Assembly: GCF_000647975.1 (NCBI RefSeq)
Contig: NZ_JFKE01000002.1
Location: 186,001-250,000, forward strand
Source: Actibacterium mucosum KCTC 23349
GTDB taxonomy: Bacteria > Pseudomonadota > Alphaproteobacteria > Rhodobacterales > Rhodobacteraceae
Direction of reading: 5' to 3'
DNA length: 64,000 nt
Numbering within the stretch: the stretch's first letter is position 1; the number at the start of each line of letters is the position of its first letter. Below are positions 1-8,356 of this stretch, in pieces. Position numbers and translations under genes: made by a program. The notes beneath the pieces were generated by a model. The model had not been told where the DNA came from. It worked only from the letters and a program-made list of their open reading frames with translations, and ran no database searches.

Positions 1-819
1 CAATAATTTGCGCGTTCTAAGGGCAAAATTCTCTTCAAGGTCCCCCAGAAGCGCCTCGTAGTCGGCGCGCGCGCCGGCATCGCGGCTGCGGGCGTAGATA
101 TCGGCGAACTTGACCGTGGCGTCGCGCGCGCCCTGCAGATAGACGCCCAGATATTTGCGCGCGGCTGTCAGGTCGCGGGGGTCTTCTTCAACGGTTCGAA
201 CCATGTCGCGCACCGTGGCCTGGAACTGTTCTACCCGTTTCATCAGACCCCGGTCACCGGCCCGCAAAATCGCGTCCGACATCGCGTCGAGCGTTGCCTC
301 GGCCTCGTCCACCACGCGGGCCACGCGGTCTTGTTGGAACTGGTCGATGCCCTCGGCGCCTTTGTCGCGCATCGGGTCCAGCCCGAAGGAGAACAGGTGC
401 AGCCCGGCGCCGACGGCTGCAAAAATCGCAGCCTCGATTGGTCCGTGGCCGGCCAAGCCCGCAAGGCCCAGTCCCAAACCGGTCAGAACCGATCCAAAAA
501 TCTTGCGCGGCATCGCAGGGCGCTTGGCGATGGTGCGGGCATTATAGGCGTCTTCCGCTTTAAGCCCTTCCCGTGTCATCCATGCGGCAAACAGCATCAG
601 GGCCAGCGCAGCCAGAAACTGCGCCATGACCACCGGTTCAGAAAAGAATGCGCGAAACGCCAACGGCAAGGGAGCGACGAACAGAAAGTTCACCCGCCCG
701 CCAACCCGGGTGGGTTTGGCGCCGTGGAATGGGTTCTTGGCGGTCGGGGCCTGAACCTCGGGGCGGGAATCGTCGGGTTTTCCGTCGGGGCTGAACTGCC
801 CACCATACCGCTGAGCCAT
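1..819 (-). CDS. XpaC-like (5-bromo-4-chloroindolyl phosphate hydrolysis) family membrane protein, 3' end outside window
   Basis: Reading from the ATG at 819 leftward, the frame stays open to base 1, so the C-terminus lies beyond the window. The visible 273 residues have a short Pro/Asp-rich N-terminus, two or three hydrophobic segments (about residues 40-140), then a charged helical region rich in Arg/Asp/Glu containing the stretches DDxVARVVDEAEATLDAM-like and REAARKYLGVYL-like helices. This pattern fits the XpaC/PF10112 family, whose true biochemical function is unknown despite its name. In related bacteria the gene usually precedes telA (toxic anion resistance), which would be expected just left of base 1. 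The start codon shares its A with the stop codon of the 28-residue gene upstream, so the two are probably translationally coupled. The TerC gene follows the same direction further upstream. Confidence 0.75.
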   Translation of the reverse strand, partial: MAQRYGGQFSPDGKPDDSRPEVQAPTAKNPFHGAKPTRVGGRVNFLFVAPLPLAFRAFFSEPVVMAQFLAALALMLFAAWMTREGLKAEDAYNARTIAKRPAMPRKIFGSVLTGLGLGLAGLAGHGPIEAAIFAAVGAGLHLFSFGLDPMRDKGAEGIDQFQQDRVARVVDEAEATLDAMSDAILRAGDRGLMKRVEQFQATVRDMVRTVEEDPRDLTAARKYLGVYLQGARDATVKFADIYARSRDAGARADYEALLGDLEENFALRTRKLL

Positions 820-905
820 TACGCGCCCCCGCCCGTGATCGAGACATAAAGGATCAATGCCAGCAGCAGGGCATAGGCCAGTTTCTGCAATCCTGTGTCA
901 CTCAT
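819..905 (-). CDS. 28-residue single-span membrane micro-protein
   Basis: An ATG at 905 opens a 28-codon frame ending in TAA at 819-821, and this TAA overlaps the ATG of the XpaC-like gene by one base (TAATG). The product starts MSDTGLQKLAYALLLALILY and ends in a Gly-rich tail, so it is a short N-in single transmembrane peptide with almost no soluble part. The stop/start overlap is the type used for translational coupling, which argues that the frame is translated. I do not recognise a named family. It could be a small partner or assembly factor for the XpaC-like protein, but that is inference from position only. Confidence 0.55.
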   Translation of the reverse strand: MSDTGLQKLAYALLLALILYVSITGGGA

Positions 906-970
906 GCCGTATTGGCCCCCTCGCACCGCGCCGGGTTATACCGTGAATGCAACATTTCCACAAAGCCCAA

Positions 971-1792
971 TCAGTGACGCGACTGTTCGGCGTGACGCTC
1001 GGCATCCAGTTTCTTCTGGTATCCCGATTGCAGGAACTCTACCGCAAAAAGGACAATCACCGCGAAGTAGAATGTGGATTTAGACATCGGGATGATTTCA
1101 TAGCCGAACACCTTCAACGCCAGGCTTTCGTCATGCATCGCATGCGCCGCCGCCTGACCGCTTTCGCCCAGCAACACCACGCCGACGATCAGTAGGATGA
1201 ACAGACCCAGCACCTCGTACATACGGTTTTTCTGCAAAAAGGCCGTGACCGAGTTGGCCAGCAAGATCATCGCCGCCCCCGAGGCCAGGATTGCTGCCGC
1301 AAGAACGGGGAAAACATCCGTGATCGCGATGGCCGACAGGATAGAATCGAAGCTGAAGATCAGGTTCATAAAAACAATCAGCGTGATCACCTGAAGGGCA
1401 GATTTCCCCGACTTGCCTTCTACGTCATGGTCGAGGTGATCCACTGACAACATGTGGCTGATTTCTTTGACCGCAGTGTAGATAATGAAAATCCCACCAA
1501 GGATGAACACGATGGTCGAGAAGTTTACGCCGCCCTCCAGAACGCCGACCCAATTCAGAACAAAGAAAGGTTCCGCCATCGCGTCGATCAGCCGGATCAT
1601 CAGGAAAAGCAGAACAAGCCGCAGGGCCACGGCAATCATAATGCCCACACGCCGTACCGCCGCCTGTTGCGCCACGGGCGCGCGCTGGCTTTCGATGCTG
1701 ATATAAAGCAGGTTGTCGAAGCCCAGCACAGCTTGCAAAAAGCACAGCATCAGCAGGTTGCCAAGGTTTTCAAGGGTCAGAAGGTCGGCCAT
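971..1792 (-). CDS. TerC family integral membrane protein
   Basis: The 273-residue product has about seven hydrophobic segments and the TerC hallmarks: an N-terminal FLQAVLGFDNLLYIS segment with the conserved Asp-Asn pair, and a second NLIFSFDSILSAIAITD segment with the paired Asp. These acidic residues in membrane segments are thought to bind metal in the family, and some TerC proteins assist manganese export to exoenzymes. The start at 1792 has GGAGCG upstream. The C-terminus ends in a charged cytosolic tail. It lies 66 bases upstream of the XpaC-like pair in the same direction, and both families are loosely associated with tellurite or toxic-anion loci. Substrate cannot be read from sequence. 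Confidence 0.85.
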   Translation of the reverse strand: MADLLTLENLGNLLMLCFLQAVLGFDNLLYISIESQRAPVAQQAAVRRVGIMIAVALRLVLLFLMIRLIDAMAEPFFVLNWVGVLEGGVNFSTIVFILGGIFIIYTAVKEISHMLSVDHLDHDVEGKSGKSALQVITLIVFMNLIFSFDSILSAIAITDVFPVLAAAILASGAAMILLANSVTAFLQKNRMYEVLGLFILLIVGVVLLGESGQAAAHAMHDESLALKVFGYEIIPMSKSTFYFAVIVLFAVEFLQSGYQKKLDAERHAEQSRH

Positions 1793-1865
1793 TGGGGCGC
1801 TCCGTTACGAAAATCACTTGGCGTAACAAAGCCATATGCCGACCGTCAGGGCAAGGTTTCTGCGC

Positions 1866-2666
1866 CTAACGTTTTCCCCGTGGTGTCCGGCGGACATTTC
1901 GGCGGGGTTTCGGTGTGGGGTTTGGTTTGAACTCGGCGTCCAGACCCAATTGGTCGCGGAATACCCGGCTGCGCACTTCCTCGACCGCGCCGGGTTTCAG
2001 GTCACCCAGCTGAAACGGGCCATAGGATAACCGCAGCAAGCGATTTACCGTCAGGTCGACTGCTTCCATCGCGCGCCGAATTTCGCGGTTCTTACCTTCG
2101 CGGATCGACACGGTCAGCCACGCGTTGCCGCCCTGTTGGCGATCCAGCGTGATGATCATCGGCTGATAGGTGATCCGATCCACGGTGATGCCATCACGCA
2201 GCGGTTTCAGCGTGTCGTCGGTGGGATAGCCGCGCACCCGCACCCGATAGCGGCGCAGCCAGCCGGTGGAGGGCAGCTCCATCCGGCGCTTGATCTCTCC
2301 ATCATTGGTCAGCAGCAACAGACCTTCGGAGTTCAGGTCCAGCCGGCCCACCGACATCACCCGCGGCATACCCTCGGGCAGCGCGTCAAAGACGGTCTTG
2401 CGGCCCTTCTCGTCCCGCTCGGTCGTCACCAGCCCGGCGGGTTTGTGATACAGCCACAGGCGTGGTTTTTCCGGTTCGGCCAGGGGTTTGCCGTCGACGG
2501 TGATGCGATCCTTGGCCGTCACGTTCAGCGCCGGGCTGTCGATCGCCTTGCCGTTTACGGTCACGCGGCCGGCCTCGATCATACGCTCTGCCTCGCGGCG
2601 CGAAGCAACACCAGCGCGGGCCAGCACCTTGGCGATCCGGTCGCCGGGAGGGGTTTTGTCGGTCAT
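1866..2666 (-). CDS. rluB: 23S rRNA pseudouridine synthase, RluB/RsuA type
   Basis: The protein has 266 residues. It opens with an S4 RNA-binding domain (about residues 8-65, RIAKVLARAGVASRREAERM) followed by the RsuA/RluB/E/F catalytic fold. The catalytic aspartate is D110 in the motif GRLDLNSEGLLLLTNDG, and the family signature REGKNREIRRAM lies near residue 190. The enzyme isomerises a uridine in 23S rRNA helices. The tail after residue 240 is basic and Pro/Arg rich, as in many alphaproteobacterial members. It is divergent from tadA across a 51-base gap. RluB is the likeliest member of the family; RluE/RluF-type specificity cannot be excluded. Confidence 0.9.
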   Translation of the reverse strand: MTDKTPPGDRIAKVLARAGVASRREAERMIEAGRVTVNGKAIDSPALNVTAKDRITVDGKPLAEPEKPRLWLYHKPAGLVTTERDEKGRKTVFDALPEGMPRVMSVGRLDLNSEGLLLLTNDGEIKRRMELPSTGWLRRYRVRVRGYPTDDTLKPLRDGITVDRITYQPMIITLDRQQGGNAWLTVSIREGKNREIRRAMEAVDLTVNRLLRLSYGPFQLGDLKPGAVEEVRSRVFRDQLGLDAEFKPNPTPKPRRNVRRTPRGKR

Positions 2667-2717
2667 AGCCGCCCCTTTACGCCTTGCATGCGCCCGGGTG
2701 CAAGGGCATCAAGGGCC

Positions 2718-3170
2718 ATGTCGCCCTTTCACAGCCATATGGATGCCGCTCTGGACCAGGCCCGCGCCGCCGCTCAACGCGGCGAGGTGCCGGTGGGTGC
2801 GGTGATCGTGGGGCCCGATGGCGCCGTGCTGGCGGCCGAGGGCAACCGCGTGATGGAACTGCGCGACCCCACCGCCCATGCCGAGATGCTGGCCATCCGC
2901 GCCGCCTGCGCGGTGCTGGGCAGCGAACGGCTGATCGGGTGCGATATTTATGTGACGCTGGAGCCGTGCCCGATGTGCGCCTCGGCCATCAGCCAGGCGC
3001 GGATTGCGCGGCTTTACTACGGCGCGGCGGACCCGAAATCGGGTGGCATCGGGCAGGGGCCGCGGGTGCTGAGCCACCCCCAAAGCCACCACCGCCCCGA
3101 GGTCTATGACGGCATCGCCGCATCCCAGGCCGAGGCGATGCTGAAAGACTTCTTTGCCGCCAAACGCTAG
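2718..3170 (+). CDS. tadA: tRNA-specific adenosine-34 deaminase
   Basis: The 150-residue protein converts adenosine to inosine at the wobble position of tRNA-Arg(ACG). The cytidine-deaminase zinc site is complete: HAE at H54-E56 supplies one ligand and the proton shuttle, and PCPMC at C84/C87 supplies the other two ligands. The sequence VPVGAVIV near residue 25 is the usual first strand. I chose the ATG at 2718 because family similarity begins within a few residues of it; the frame is open further upstream, but that part overlaps the divergent pseudouridine synthase gene in antisense. Its last four bases overlap the convergent hydrolase gene. Confidence 0.95.
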   Translation: MSPFHSHMDAALDQARAAAQRGEVPVGAVIVGPDGAVLAAEGNRVMELRDPTAHAEMLAIRAACAVLGSERLIGCDIYVTLEPCPMCASAISQARIARLYYGAADPKSGGIGQGPRVLSHPQSHHRPEVYDGIAASQAEAMLKDFFAAKR

Positions 3171-3862
3171 ACCGTGATCGCCTGCATCACCTGCGGCTCG
3201 ACCACGTCCACATCCGGCAAGGCCGCCTTCAGCGCATCGGCCGATTGTTCCAGCAGCGGGAAGGTCCGGTAATGGCAGGGGATGACGGTGTTAAAACTGA
3301 AATACCGTTTCGCCGCATAGGCCGCGCCGGCCATATCCATGGTGAAATGACCGCCCGCCGACAGGATGCCAACCTGCGGCTTATAGTAATCACCCATCCA
3401 GTCCATATCGGCCATGATGCCGGTGTCGCCCGAAATATAAACCGTCTTGCCCTCGGCATTCAGCATATAGCCCACTTCCGAGCCCGCCGTCTTGGGCCCC
3501 TCATCGGTGCCAAAGGTCGAGGAATGGCAGGCTGGCACCATGCTCAGCCCAATGCCCCCCAGGTCCACCGTGCCACCCTTGTTGAAGCCGATGGTCTCGA
3601 TATGCTCATGCTCGGCCCAATAGCCCATCAGGTCATACTGCCCCACCACCGGCACCCGCAGCCGACGCGCCAGCGGCAGAATATCGGCCACGTGGTCAAA
3701 ATGCGCATGCGTCAGGATCAGATGCGTGGCGCCGGCCACCGCCGCCTCATGCTGATCCTCGGGCAACATCGGGTTGCCGGTCAGCCACGGGTCGATAAGT
3801 AGTACCTTGCCCTCGGTCTCGATCCGAAACGAGCCATGGCCCAGCCAGATAATATCCATCAT
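3167..3862 (-). CDS. UPF0173-type metal-dependent hydrolase (metallo-beta-lactamase fold)
   Basis: The 231-residue product has the metallo-beta-lactamase signature THAHFDHV at H52, H54, D56 and H57, preceded by LLIDPWLTGNP, which is typical of the UPF0173/YtkL group. A further GDTG motif near residue 147 supplies the bridging aspartate. The family has no firm physiological substrate. The frame is open for 27 more codons, but GGAGGG sits just before ATGATG at 3862/3859, which fixes the start at one of these two codons. It converges on tadA with a 4-base overlap. Confidence 0.88.
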   Translation of the reverse strand: MMDIIWLGHGSFRIETEGKVLLIDPWLTGNPMLPEDQHEAAVAGATHLILTHAHFDHVADILPLARRLRVPVVGQYDLMGYWAEHEHIETIGFNKGGTVDLGGIGLSMVPACHSSTFGTDEGPKTAGSEVGYMLNAEGKTVYISGDTGIMADMDWMGDYYKPQVGILSAGGHFTMDMAGAAYAAKRYFSFNTVIPCHYRTFPLLEQSADALKAALPDVDVVEPQVMQAITV

Positions 3863-3943
3863 AAGCCCTCCCTGCTTTGCCCAAGTGAACGTTGGAATGG
3901 GGGCTTCGGTCAAGGTCTGGAATGAGGCTGAAACGGACGCCAC

Positions 3944-4683
3944 CGCAGCGCACCCAGCCGGTTAACAGCCGCACCGCGGCCCGGCCATTGCCAGCCCCTC
4001 TCCCGGACTGACGATTTGGTGGACATTGGCGTGCGGATCGTTCCGTGGAAGGACCTGGCAACCATAAAGCGCCCTACACCTCACGTAGGATCGCCACCCC
4101 AGGGGCTGGCGCTGGCCTTCGGTGGGTGGGCATTTGGCTTCAAACTTTGCTCTGTCCCATAGTCGCCAACAGGCCGTTCAGAAAAATGTCTGGTTGGTTC
4201 TGGCTCCGGCCAACCGACCAAAATCCTCCAATGACCGCACTGAGCCCAAAGCGCAAAATGCTGCGAGGACGAAAAGTGTCGGCTGTCGTTGGTTGGGTTT
4301 GACTGGCATCAACGGTGCATGCCACTTTGTTGTAGCGTTATTCGTTATCTTGGTATCATTAATGAAATTTACCACATGCAAAATCACTGCGATTTGGTCC
4401 AGACTGGCAAATAGCTTCTTCGTCAACTTAGCTATCACCTTGGTTTTGTATATTTTATTTTTTCACCTATCCCATTGGCTGTCAGTTTTTCTGGGGCATC
4501 CCTACGGATATCTAGTCACTTTCTCAGCATTGGTGATCTTCCAAAGCAACCTCTATCGCATTACCAAAAGCCGGCGTTGAGGAGCCGCATTGCTAGGTCC
4601 GCTCTAGTCCGCAAAGCAGACCTACGGTTCCTCACCTTCATTTCCACTTGCACGTACCCTGTCTGCCTGCGCACCATTGCGCC
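3944..4683. other. Gene-poor degenerate stretch
   Basis: This stretch of about 740 bases between the hydrolase and ceramidase genes has no frame with recognisable protein similarity. Composition shifts along it: the left part resembles the genome average, while 4441-4500 counts only 22 G+C in 60 bases. Short phrases such as the one around 4590-4625 (paired GTCCGC and CGCAAAGCAGACC) look like fragments of dispersed intergenic sequence. A small membrane-type frame (4362-4580) is listed separately with low confidence. I see no tRNA, transposase or clear terminator here. Confidence 0.5.
4362..4580 (+). CDS. Possible small membrane protein in AT-rich gap
   Basis: From an ATG at 4362 a 72-codon frame encodes a peptide with two hydrophobic segments (about residues 18-35 and 45-60) and a basic end (ITKSRR). 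The region is clearly AT-richer than its neighbours, which may point to transfer or decay. No ribosome binding site of quality precedes the ATG, and the hydrophobic character also extends upstream of it. AT-rich DNA readily gives hydrophobic chance frames, so this could be noise or the remnant of a larger gene. I recognise no family. Confidence 0.25.
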   Translation: MKFTTCKITAIWSRLANSFFVNLAITLVLYILFFHLSHWLSVFLGHPYGYLVTFSALVIFQSNLYRITKSRR

Positions 4684-5346
4684 ATGGATTGGCACGAGCA
4701 GATCGACAGCTATTGCGAGCGGGTGGATTTCACCTATTGGGCCGAGCCGGTGAATGCGGTCACCAATGCCGCTTTTCTGATTGCTGCTCTGTGGATGGCG
4801 TGGCGCTTGCGGGGCAGCGGGTTGCCTTTGGCCTGGGCGCTGTGCGCTGTGTTGGCGGCGATCGGGGTGGGGTCGTACCTGTTTCACACCCATGCCACGA
4901 TCTGGGCCGTGACGGCGGATGTGGTGCCGATCGTGATCTTCGTGCTGCTTTATGTCTTTGTCGCGAACCTGCATTTCTGGCGCTGGCCCCTGTGGCTGTC
5001 GGCGCTGGGCACGGCGGCGTTCATTCCCTATGCCGCCGCCACGATCCCGGTCTTTGACGCGCTGGGCTTTCTGGGCTCGTCCGCGTCATACGGCCCGGTG
5101 CCGCTGCTGATCACGATCTATGCCTTTGCCCTGCGCAACCGGCACCCCGAAACCGCCCGCGGGCTGGCCATCGGGGTGGCGATCCTGTGCGCCTCGCTGA
5201 CCTTCCGCACCATTGACGAGCCGCTTTGCGACACCATCCCGCTGGGCACACATTTCCTGTGGCATTGCCTGAACGCGGTGATGCTGGGCTGGATGATCGA
5301 GGTTTACCGCCGCCACATGGTTGCAGAGGCGCGCGCGCAGGGCTAA
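4684..5346 (+). CDS. Ceramidase-family (alkaline ceramidase/CREST) membrane hydrolase
   Basis: The 220-residue protein is predominantly hydrophobic with about seven membrane segments. It opens MDWHEQIDSYCERVDFTYW followed by AEPVNAVTNAAF, which is the PF05875 start pattern, and contains the Ser/His features GVGSYLFHTHATIWAVTAD and, near the C-terminus, THFLWHCLNAVML, consistent with the zinc-binding His residues of the family. Eukaryotic members hydrolyse ceramides; bacterial members have no settled substrate. The ATG at 4684 was preferred over an upstream in-frame ATG at 4648 because family similarity starts here. It lies 36 bases before gatC and may be cotranscribed with it. Confidence 0.8.
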   Translation: MDWHEQIDSYCERVDFTYWAEPVNAVTNAAFLIAALWMAWRLRGSGLPLAWALCAVLAAIGVGSYLFHTHATIWAVTADVVPIVIFVLLYVFVANLHFWRWPLWLSALGTAAFIPYAAATIPVFDALGFLGSSASYGPVPLLITIYAFALRNRHPETARGLAIGVAILCASLTFRTIDEPLCDTIPLGTHFLWHCLNAVMLGWMIEVYRRHMVAEARAQG

Positions 5347-5382
5347 ACCCGGTGTCGATCTCTATGACGGAGCCCCTGACAC

Positions 5383-5670
5383 ATGTCGATCGACATTGAT
5401 ACCGCGCGGCGCGTGGCCCATCTGGCCCGGATTGCCGTGGATGAAAAAGACCTGCCGGCGCTGGCCGGCGAGCTGTCCAATATCCTGACCTTCATGGAGC
5501 AGCTGAACGAAGTGGATGTCGAGGGCGTGGCGCCTATGACCTCGGTCACGCCGATGCGGCTGAAACGGCGCGAAGACAAGGTCACCGATGGCGATTACCA
5601 GGAGCAGATCCTGTCGAACGCGCCCGACGCGCGCGAGGGCTTCTTTGCCGTACCGAAGGTGGTGGAATAA
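5383..5670 (+). CDS. gatC: Asp-tRNA(Asn)/Glu-tRNA(Gln) amidotransferase subunit C
   Basis: The 95-residue product begins [20 protein letters not shown], then shows the GatC pattern of two helices followed by [15 protein letters not shown] and [14 protein letters not shown]-like C-terminal belt sequence that wraps between GatA and GatB. GatC stabilises the amidotransferase that converts mischarged Glu-tRNA(Gln) or Asp-tRNA(Asn). Its TAA overlaps the gatA ATG by one base, so the two are coupled. gatB is not in the window. Confidence 0.95.
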   Translation: MSIDIDTARRVAHLARIAVDEKDLPALAGELSNILTFMEQLNEVDVEGVAPMTSVTPMRLKRREDKVTDGDYQEQILSNAPDAREGFFAVPKVVE

Positions 5671-7151
5671 TGGGTGAGCTGTCTAAACTGACCATCGCCG
5701 AGGCGCGCGACAAGCTGCGCGCGGGCGAGGTTTCGTCGGTGGAGCTGACGCGCGATTGTCTGGCCGAGATTGACGGCGCCGATGCGCTGGGCGCGTTTGT
5801 GCACAAAACGCCCGAGATCGCGCTGGAACGTGCCGCCGCCGCCGATGCGCGGATCAAGGCGGGCGAGGCGCCGGATATGTGCGGCATCCCGGTGGGCATC
5901 AAGGACCTGTTTTGCACCAAGGGCGTGGCCTCGCAGGCGGCCTCGGCCATCCTCGAAGGGTTCACGCCGGAATACGAATCAACCGTCAGCCAGAACCTGG
6001 CCGATGACGGCGCGGTGATGCTGGGCAAGCTGAACATGGACGAGTTCGCCATGGGCAGCTCGAACGAAACCTCGACCTATGGCAATGCGGTGAACCCCTG
6101 GAAGGTGGATGACCGCGATCTGACACCGGGCGGCAGTTCGGGCGGCTCGGCCAGCGCCGTGGCGGCCGATCTGTGCCTTGCGGCCACCGGCACCGATACC
6201 GGCGGCTCGATCCGGCAGCCTGCGGCCTTCGTGGGCATCACCGGGCTGAAACCCACCTATGGGCGCTGTTCGCGTTGGGGGGTGGTGGCCTTTGCCTCCA
6301 GCCTCGACCAAGCGGGGCCAATGACCAAATCGGTGCGCGACGCGGCGATCATGCTGCAATCGATGGCGGGCCACGACCCGAAAGACAGCACCAGCGCCGA
6401 TCTGGCACTGCCCGATTTTGAGGCGGCGCTGACCGGCGACATTCGCGGCAAACGCATCGGCATTCCGGCGGAATACCGCATGGATGGCATGCCGGATGAG
6501 ATCGAGGCGCTGTGGGCCGAAGGCCGCAAGATGCTGCAGGATGCGGGCGCCGAGATCGTCGATATCAGCCTGCCGCACACTAAATACGCGCTGCCCGCCT
6601 ATTACGTTGTGGCCCCGGCCGAGGCGTCATCGAACCTGGCGCGCTATGACGGCGTGCGTTACGGCCACCGCGCCACGCTGGCCGCCGGCGATGGCATCGA
6701 ACAGATGTATGAAAAGACCCGCGCGCAAGGCTTTGGACCCGAGGTGCAGCGCCGCGTGATGATCGGCACCTATGTGTTGTCGGCGGGGTTCTACGACGCC
6801 TATTACAACCGCGCCCGCAAGGTGCGCGCGCTGATCAAGAAAGATTTCGAGGATGTCTTTGCCGCCGGGATCGACGCGATCCTGACGCCCGCCACGCCCT
6901 CGGCGGCGTTTGGTCTGGGCGAGATGGCCGATGCCGACCCGGTGCAGATGTATCTGAACGATGTCTTCACCGTGACGGTGAACCTGGCTGGTCTGCCCGG
7001 CATCGCGGTGCCGACAGGGCTGGACAAATCGGGCCTGCCGCTGGGACTGCAACTGATCGGCAAACCCTGGGCCGAGGACGAGATGCTGAACACCGCCTAT
7101 GTGCTGGAACGCGCCGCGGGCTTTGTTTCCAAACCGTCGAAATGGTGGTAA
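5670..7151 (+). CDS. gatA: Asp-tRNA(Asn)/Glu-tRNA(Gln) amidotransferase subunit A
   Basis: The 493-residue protein is the glutaminase subunit that releases ammonia from glutamine and channels it to GatB. The amidase-signature catalytic triad is visible: K78 in VGIKDLF, the cis-Ser S156 in GGSSGGSAS and the nucleophile S180 in [10 protein letters not shown]. Length and motif spacing match the family. It starts at an ATG overlapping the gatC stop (TAATG). The lipoprotein gene follows 35 bases later without an obvious terminator. Confidence 0.97.
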   Translation: MGELSKLTIAEARDKLRAGEVSSVELTRDCLAEIDGADALGAFVHKTPEIALERAAAADARIKAGEAPDMCGIPVGIKDLFCTKGVASQAASAILEGFTPEYESTVSQNLADDGAVMLGKLNMDEFAMGSSNETSTYGNAVNPWKVDDRDLTPGGSSGGSASAVAADLCLAATGTDTGGSIRQPAAFVGITGLKPTYGRCSRWGVVAFASSLDQAGPMTKSVRDAAIMLQSMAGHDPKDSTSADLALPDFEAALTGDIRGKRIGIPAEYRMDGMPDEIEALWAEGRKMLQDAGAEIVDISLPHTKYALPAYYVVAPAEASSNLARYDGVRYGHRATLAAGDGIEQMYEKTRAQGFGPEVQRRVMIGTYVLSAGFYDAYYNRARKVRALIKKDFEDVFAAGIDAILTPATPSAAFGLGEMADADPVQMYLNDVFTVTVNLAGLPGIAVPTGLDKSGLPLGLQLIGKPWAEDEMLNTAYVLERAAGFVSKPSKWW

Positions 7152-7185
7152 AAACCGTCTGAAAAGAAGCGAGCAGGTTTCGATC

Positions 7186-7830
7186 ATGCGTGTAGTTTTT
7201 GCAGGATTGGCCCTTATGGGCCTCGCAGCGTGCGCCCCTCCGGTGCCGGATTCGGCAGCCGGTGTGGGTTTCGGCGACTATGCCACGTATCAGGCGCAAC
7301 GCGACGCGCAGCTGGCGGGCCAGACAACGCAACCGGACACGGTGCAACTGCCGGAAAACGGTGCCACACAGTCGGAAAGCCCTGCCGCGAATACCCAGAC
7401 AGCGGTGGCAACCCCGGCGCAGGCACAGCCCGTTGGCAATCCCGGCATTTCGGACGAGCAGGATTTCAACGCGGTCAGCAGCCGTGAAACGATCGAAAGC
7501 GATGCCGAACGCCTGGCGCGTCAACGCTCGCAATACCAAGTGATCGAGCCCACGGCGCTGCCCACCCGTGTTGGCGGCAACAGCGGGAATGTGGTGCAAT
7601 ATGCGCTCGGAACATCGCACCCGGTGGGGCAGGCGCTGTACCGCCGCAGTGGGTTGCGCAGCAACAACGCCTATTTGCGAAAGTGTGCGGGTTACGCGTC
7701 GGATGACTTGGCGCAGGAGGCGTTCCTGTTGGCAGGCGGGCCACAAAGAGACCGAATGAACCTCGACCCAGACGGCGACGGTTATGCCTGCTTCTGGGAC
7801 CCGGCACCCTTCCGCAACATTTCACGCTAG
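7186..7830 (+). CDS. Lipoprotein with C-terminal excalibur-like calcium-binding motif
   Basis: The 214-residue product begins with a signal peptide ending in a lipobox, LAAC at residues 13-16, so Cys16 should be lipidated. Residues 20-125 are low-complexity and rich in Gln, Ala, Thr and Pro, which suggests a flexible linker in the periplasm. The last 70 residues contain two cysteines and NLDPDGDGYACFWDP, which matches the DxDxDGxxC core of excalibur domains, a calcium-loop module found on surface proteins. It precedes the amidase gene by only three bases, so a cell-wall or envelope role together with that enzyme is reasonable, but this is inference. Confidence 0.75.
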   Translation: MRVVFAGLALMGLAACAPPVPDSAAGVGFGDYATYQAQRDAQLAGQTTQPDTVQLPENGATQSESPAANTQTAVATPAQAQPVGNPGISDEQDFNAVSSRETIESDAERLARQRSQYQVIEPTALPTRVGGNSGNVVQYALGTSHPVGQALYRRSGLRSNNAYLRKCAGYASDDLAQEAFLLAGGPQRDRMNLDPDGDGYACFWDPAPFRNISR

Positions 7831-7833
7831 AAG

Positions 7834-8346
7834 GTGGACCTGCCACCTGTCATTTCCCGTCCATCGCCAAATTTTGGCACAAGAAAAGACGCCGCCACGC
7901 CGTCTTTGATCGTGTTGCACTATACGGCGATGCCAAGCTGCGAAGCGGCGCTGGAGCGGCTTTGCGATCCTGCCTATGAGGTGTCGGCGCACTATCTCAT
8001 CGCGCGTAATGGCGATGTCTATCAGCTGGTCGATGAGGTGAACCGGGCATGGCATGCCGGGGCCGGGCTATGGGGCAGCTGCAACGACATCAACTCGCAT
8101 TCCATCGGGATAGAAATCGACAATGATGGGCTTTCTCCGTTCGCTGCACCGGCGATGGACACGCTCGACGCGCTGCTGCGCCAGATCATGAACCGATGGG
8201 CAATCGGGGCTGATTGTGTCCTGGGACACAGCGATACCGCCCCGGGACGGAAGATTGACCCCGGCCCCCGATTTGATTGGCTGCGGCTTCAACGCCAGGG
8301 GCTGGCTTGCGTCCGGCGCGTTGACCCGGGCGAGGCAACCGGATAA
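7834..8346 (+). CDS. N-acetylmuramoyl-L-alanine amidase, AmpD/PGRP-like
   Basis: The 170-residue protein belongs to the Amidase_2 fold. Zinc ligands are recognisable in LIVLHYTAM near residue 29, in SAHYLIARNG, and in LGHSDTAPGRKIDPGP near residue 133; the GIEIDN segment is also typical. No signal peptide is evident, so it would act on recycled muropeptides in the cytoplasm, as AmpD does. The start is a GTG three bases after the lipoprotein stop; the AAGG of that junction is the only ribosome-binding-like sequence. Its 3' end contains the probable rnpB promoter. Confidence 0.88.
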   Translation: MDLPPVISRPSPNFGTRKDAATPSLIVLHYTAMPSCEAALERLCDPAYEVSAHYLIARNGDVYQLVDEVNRAWHAGAGLWGSCNDINSHSIGIEIDNDGLSPFAAPAMDTLDALLRQIMNRWAIGADCVLGHSDTAPGRKIDPGPRFDWLRLQRQGLACVRRVDPGEATG

Positions 8347-8348
8347 AC
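8321..8348 (+). promoter_or_regulatory. Candidate rnpB promoter inside the amidase 3' end
   Basis: TTGACC at 8321-8326 is a good -35 hexamer. GATAAA/ATAAAC at 8342-8348 can serve as -10 with 15-16 bases spacing, and the predicted RNase P RNA begins near 8355-8357, about eight bases further. The amidase stop codon TAA (8344-8346) lies inside the -10 element. Confidence 0.5.
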
Positions 8349-8356
8349 CGCGCCCA

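Noticed and set aside
2136-2717. Long in-frame extension upstream of tadA
   Set aside because: The extra 194 codons lie antisense to the pseudouridine synthase gene and resemble no protein; family similarity starts at 2718.
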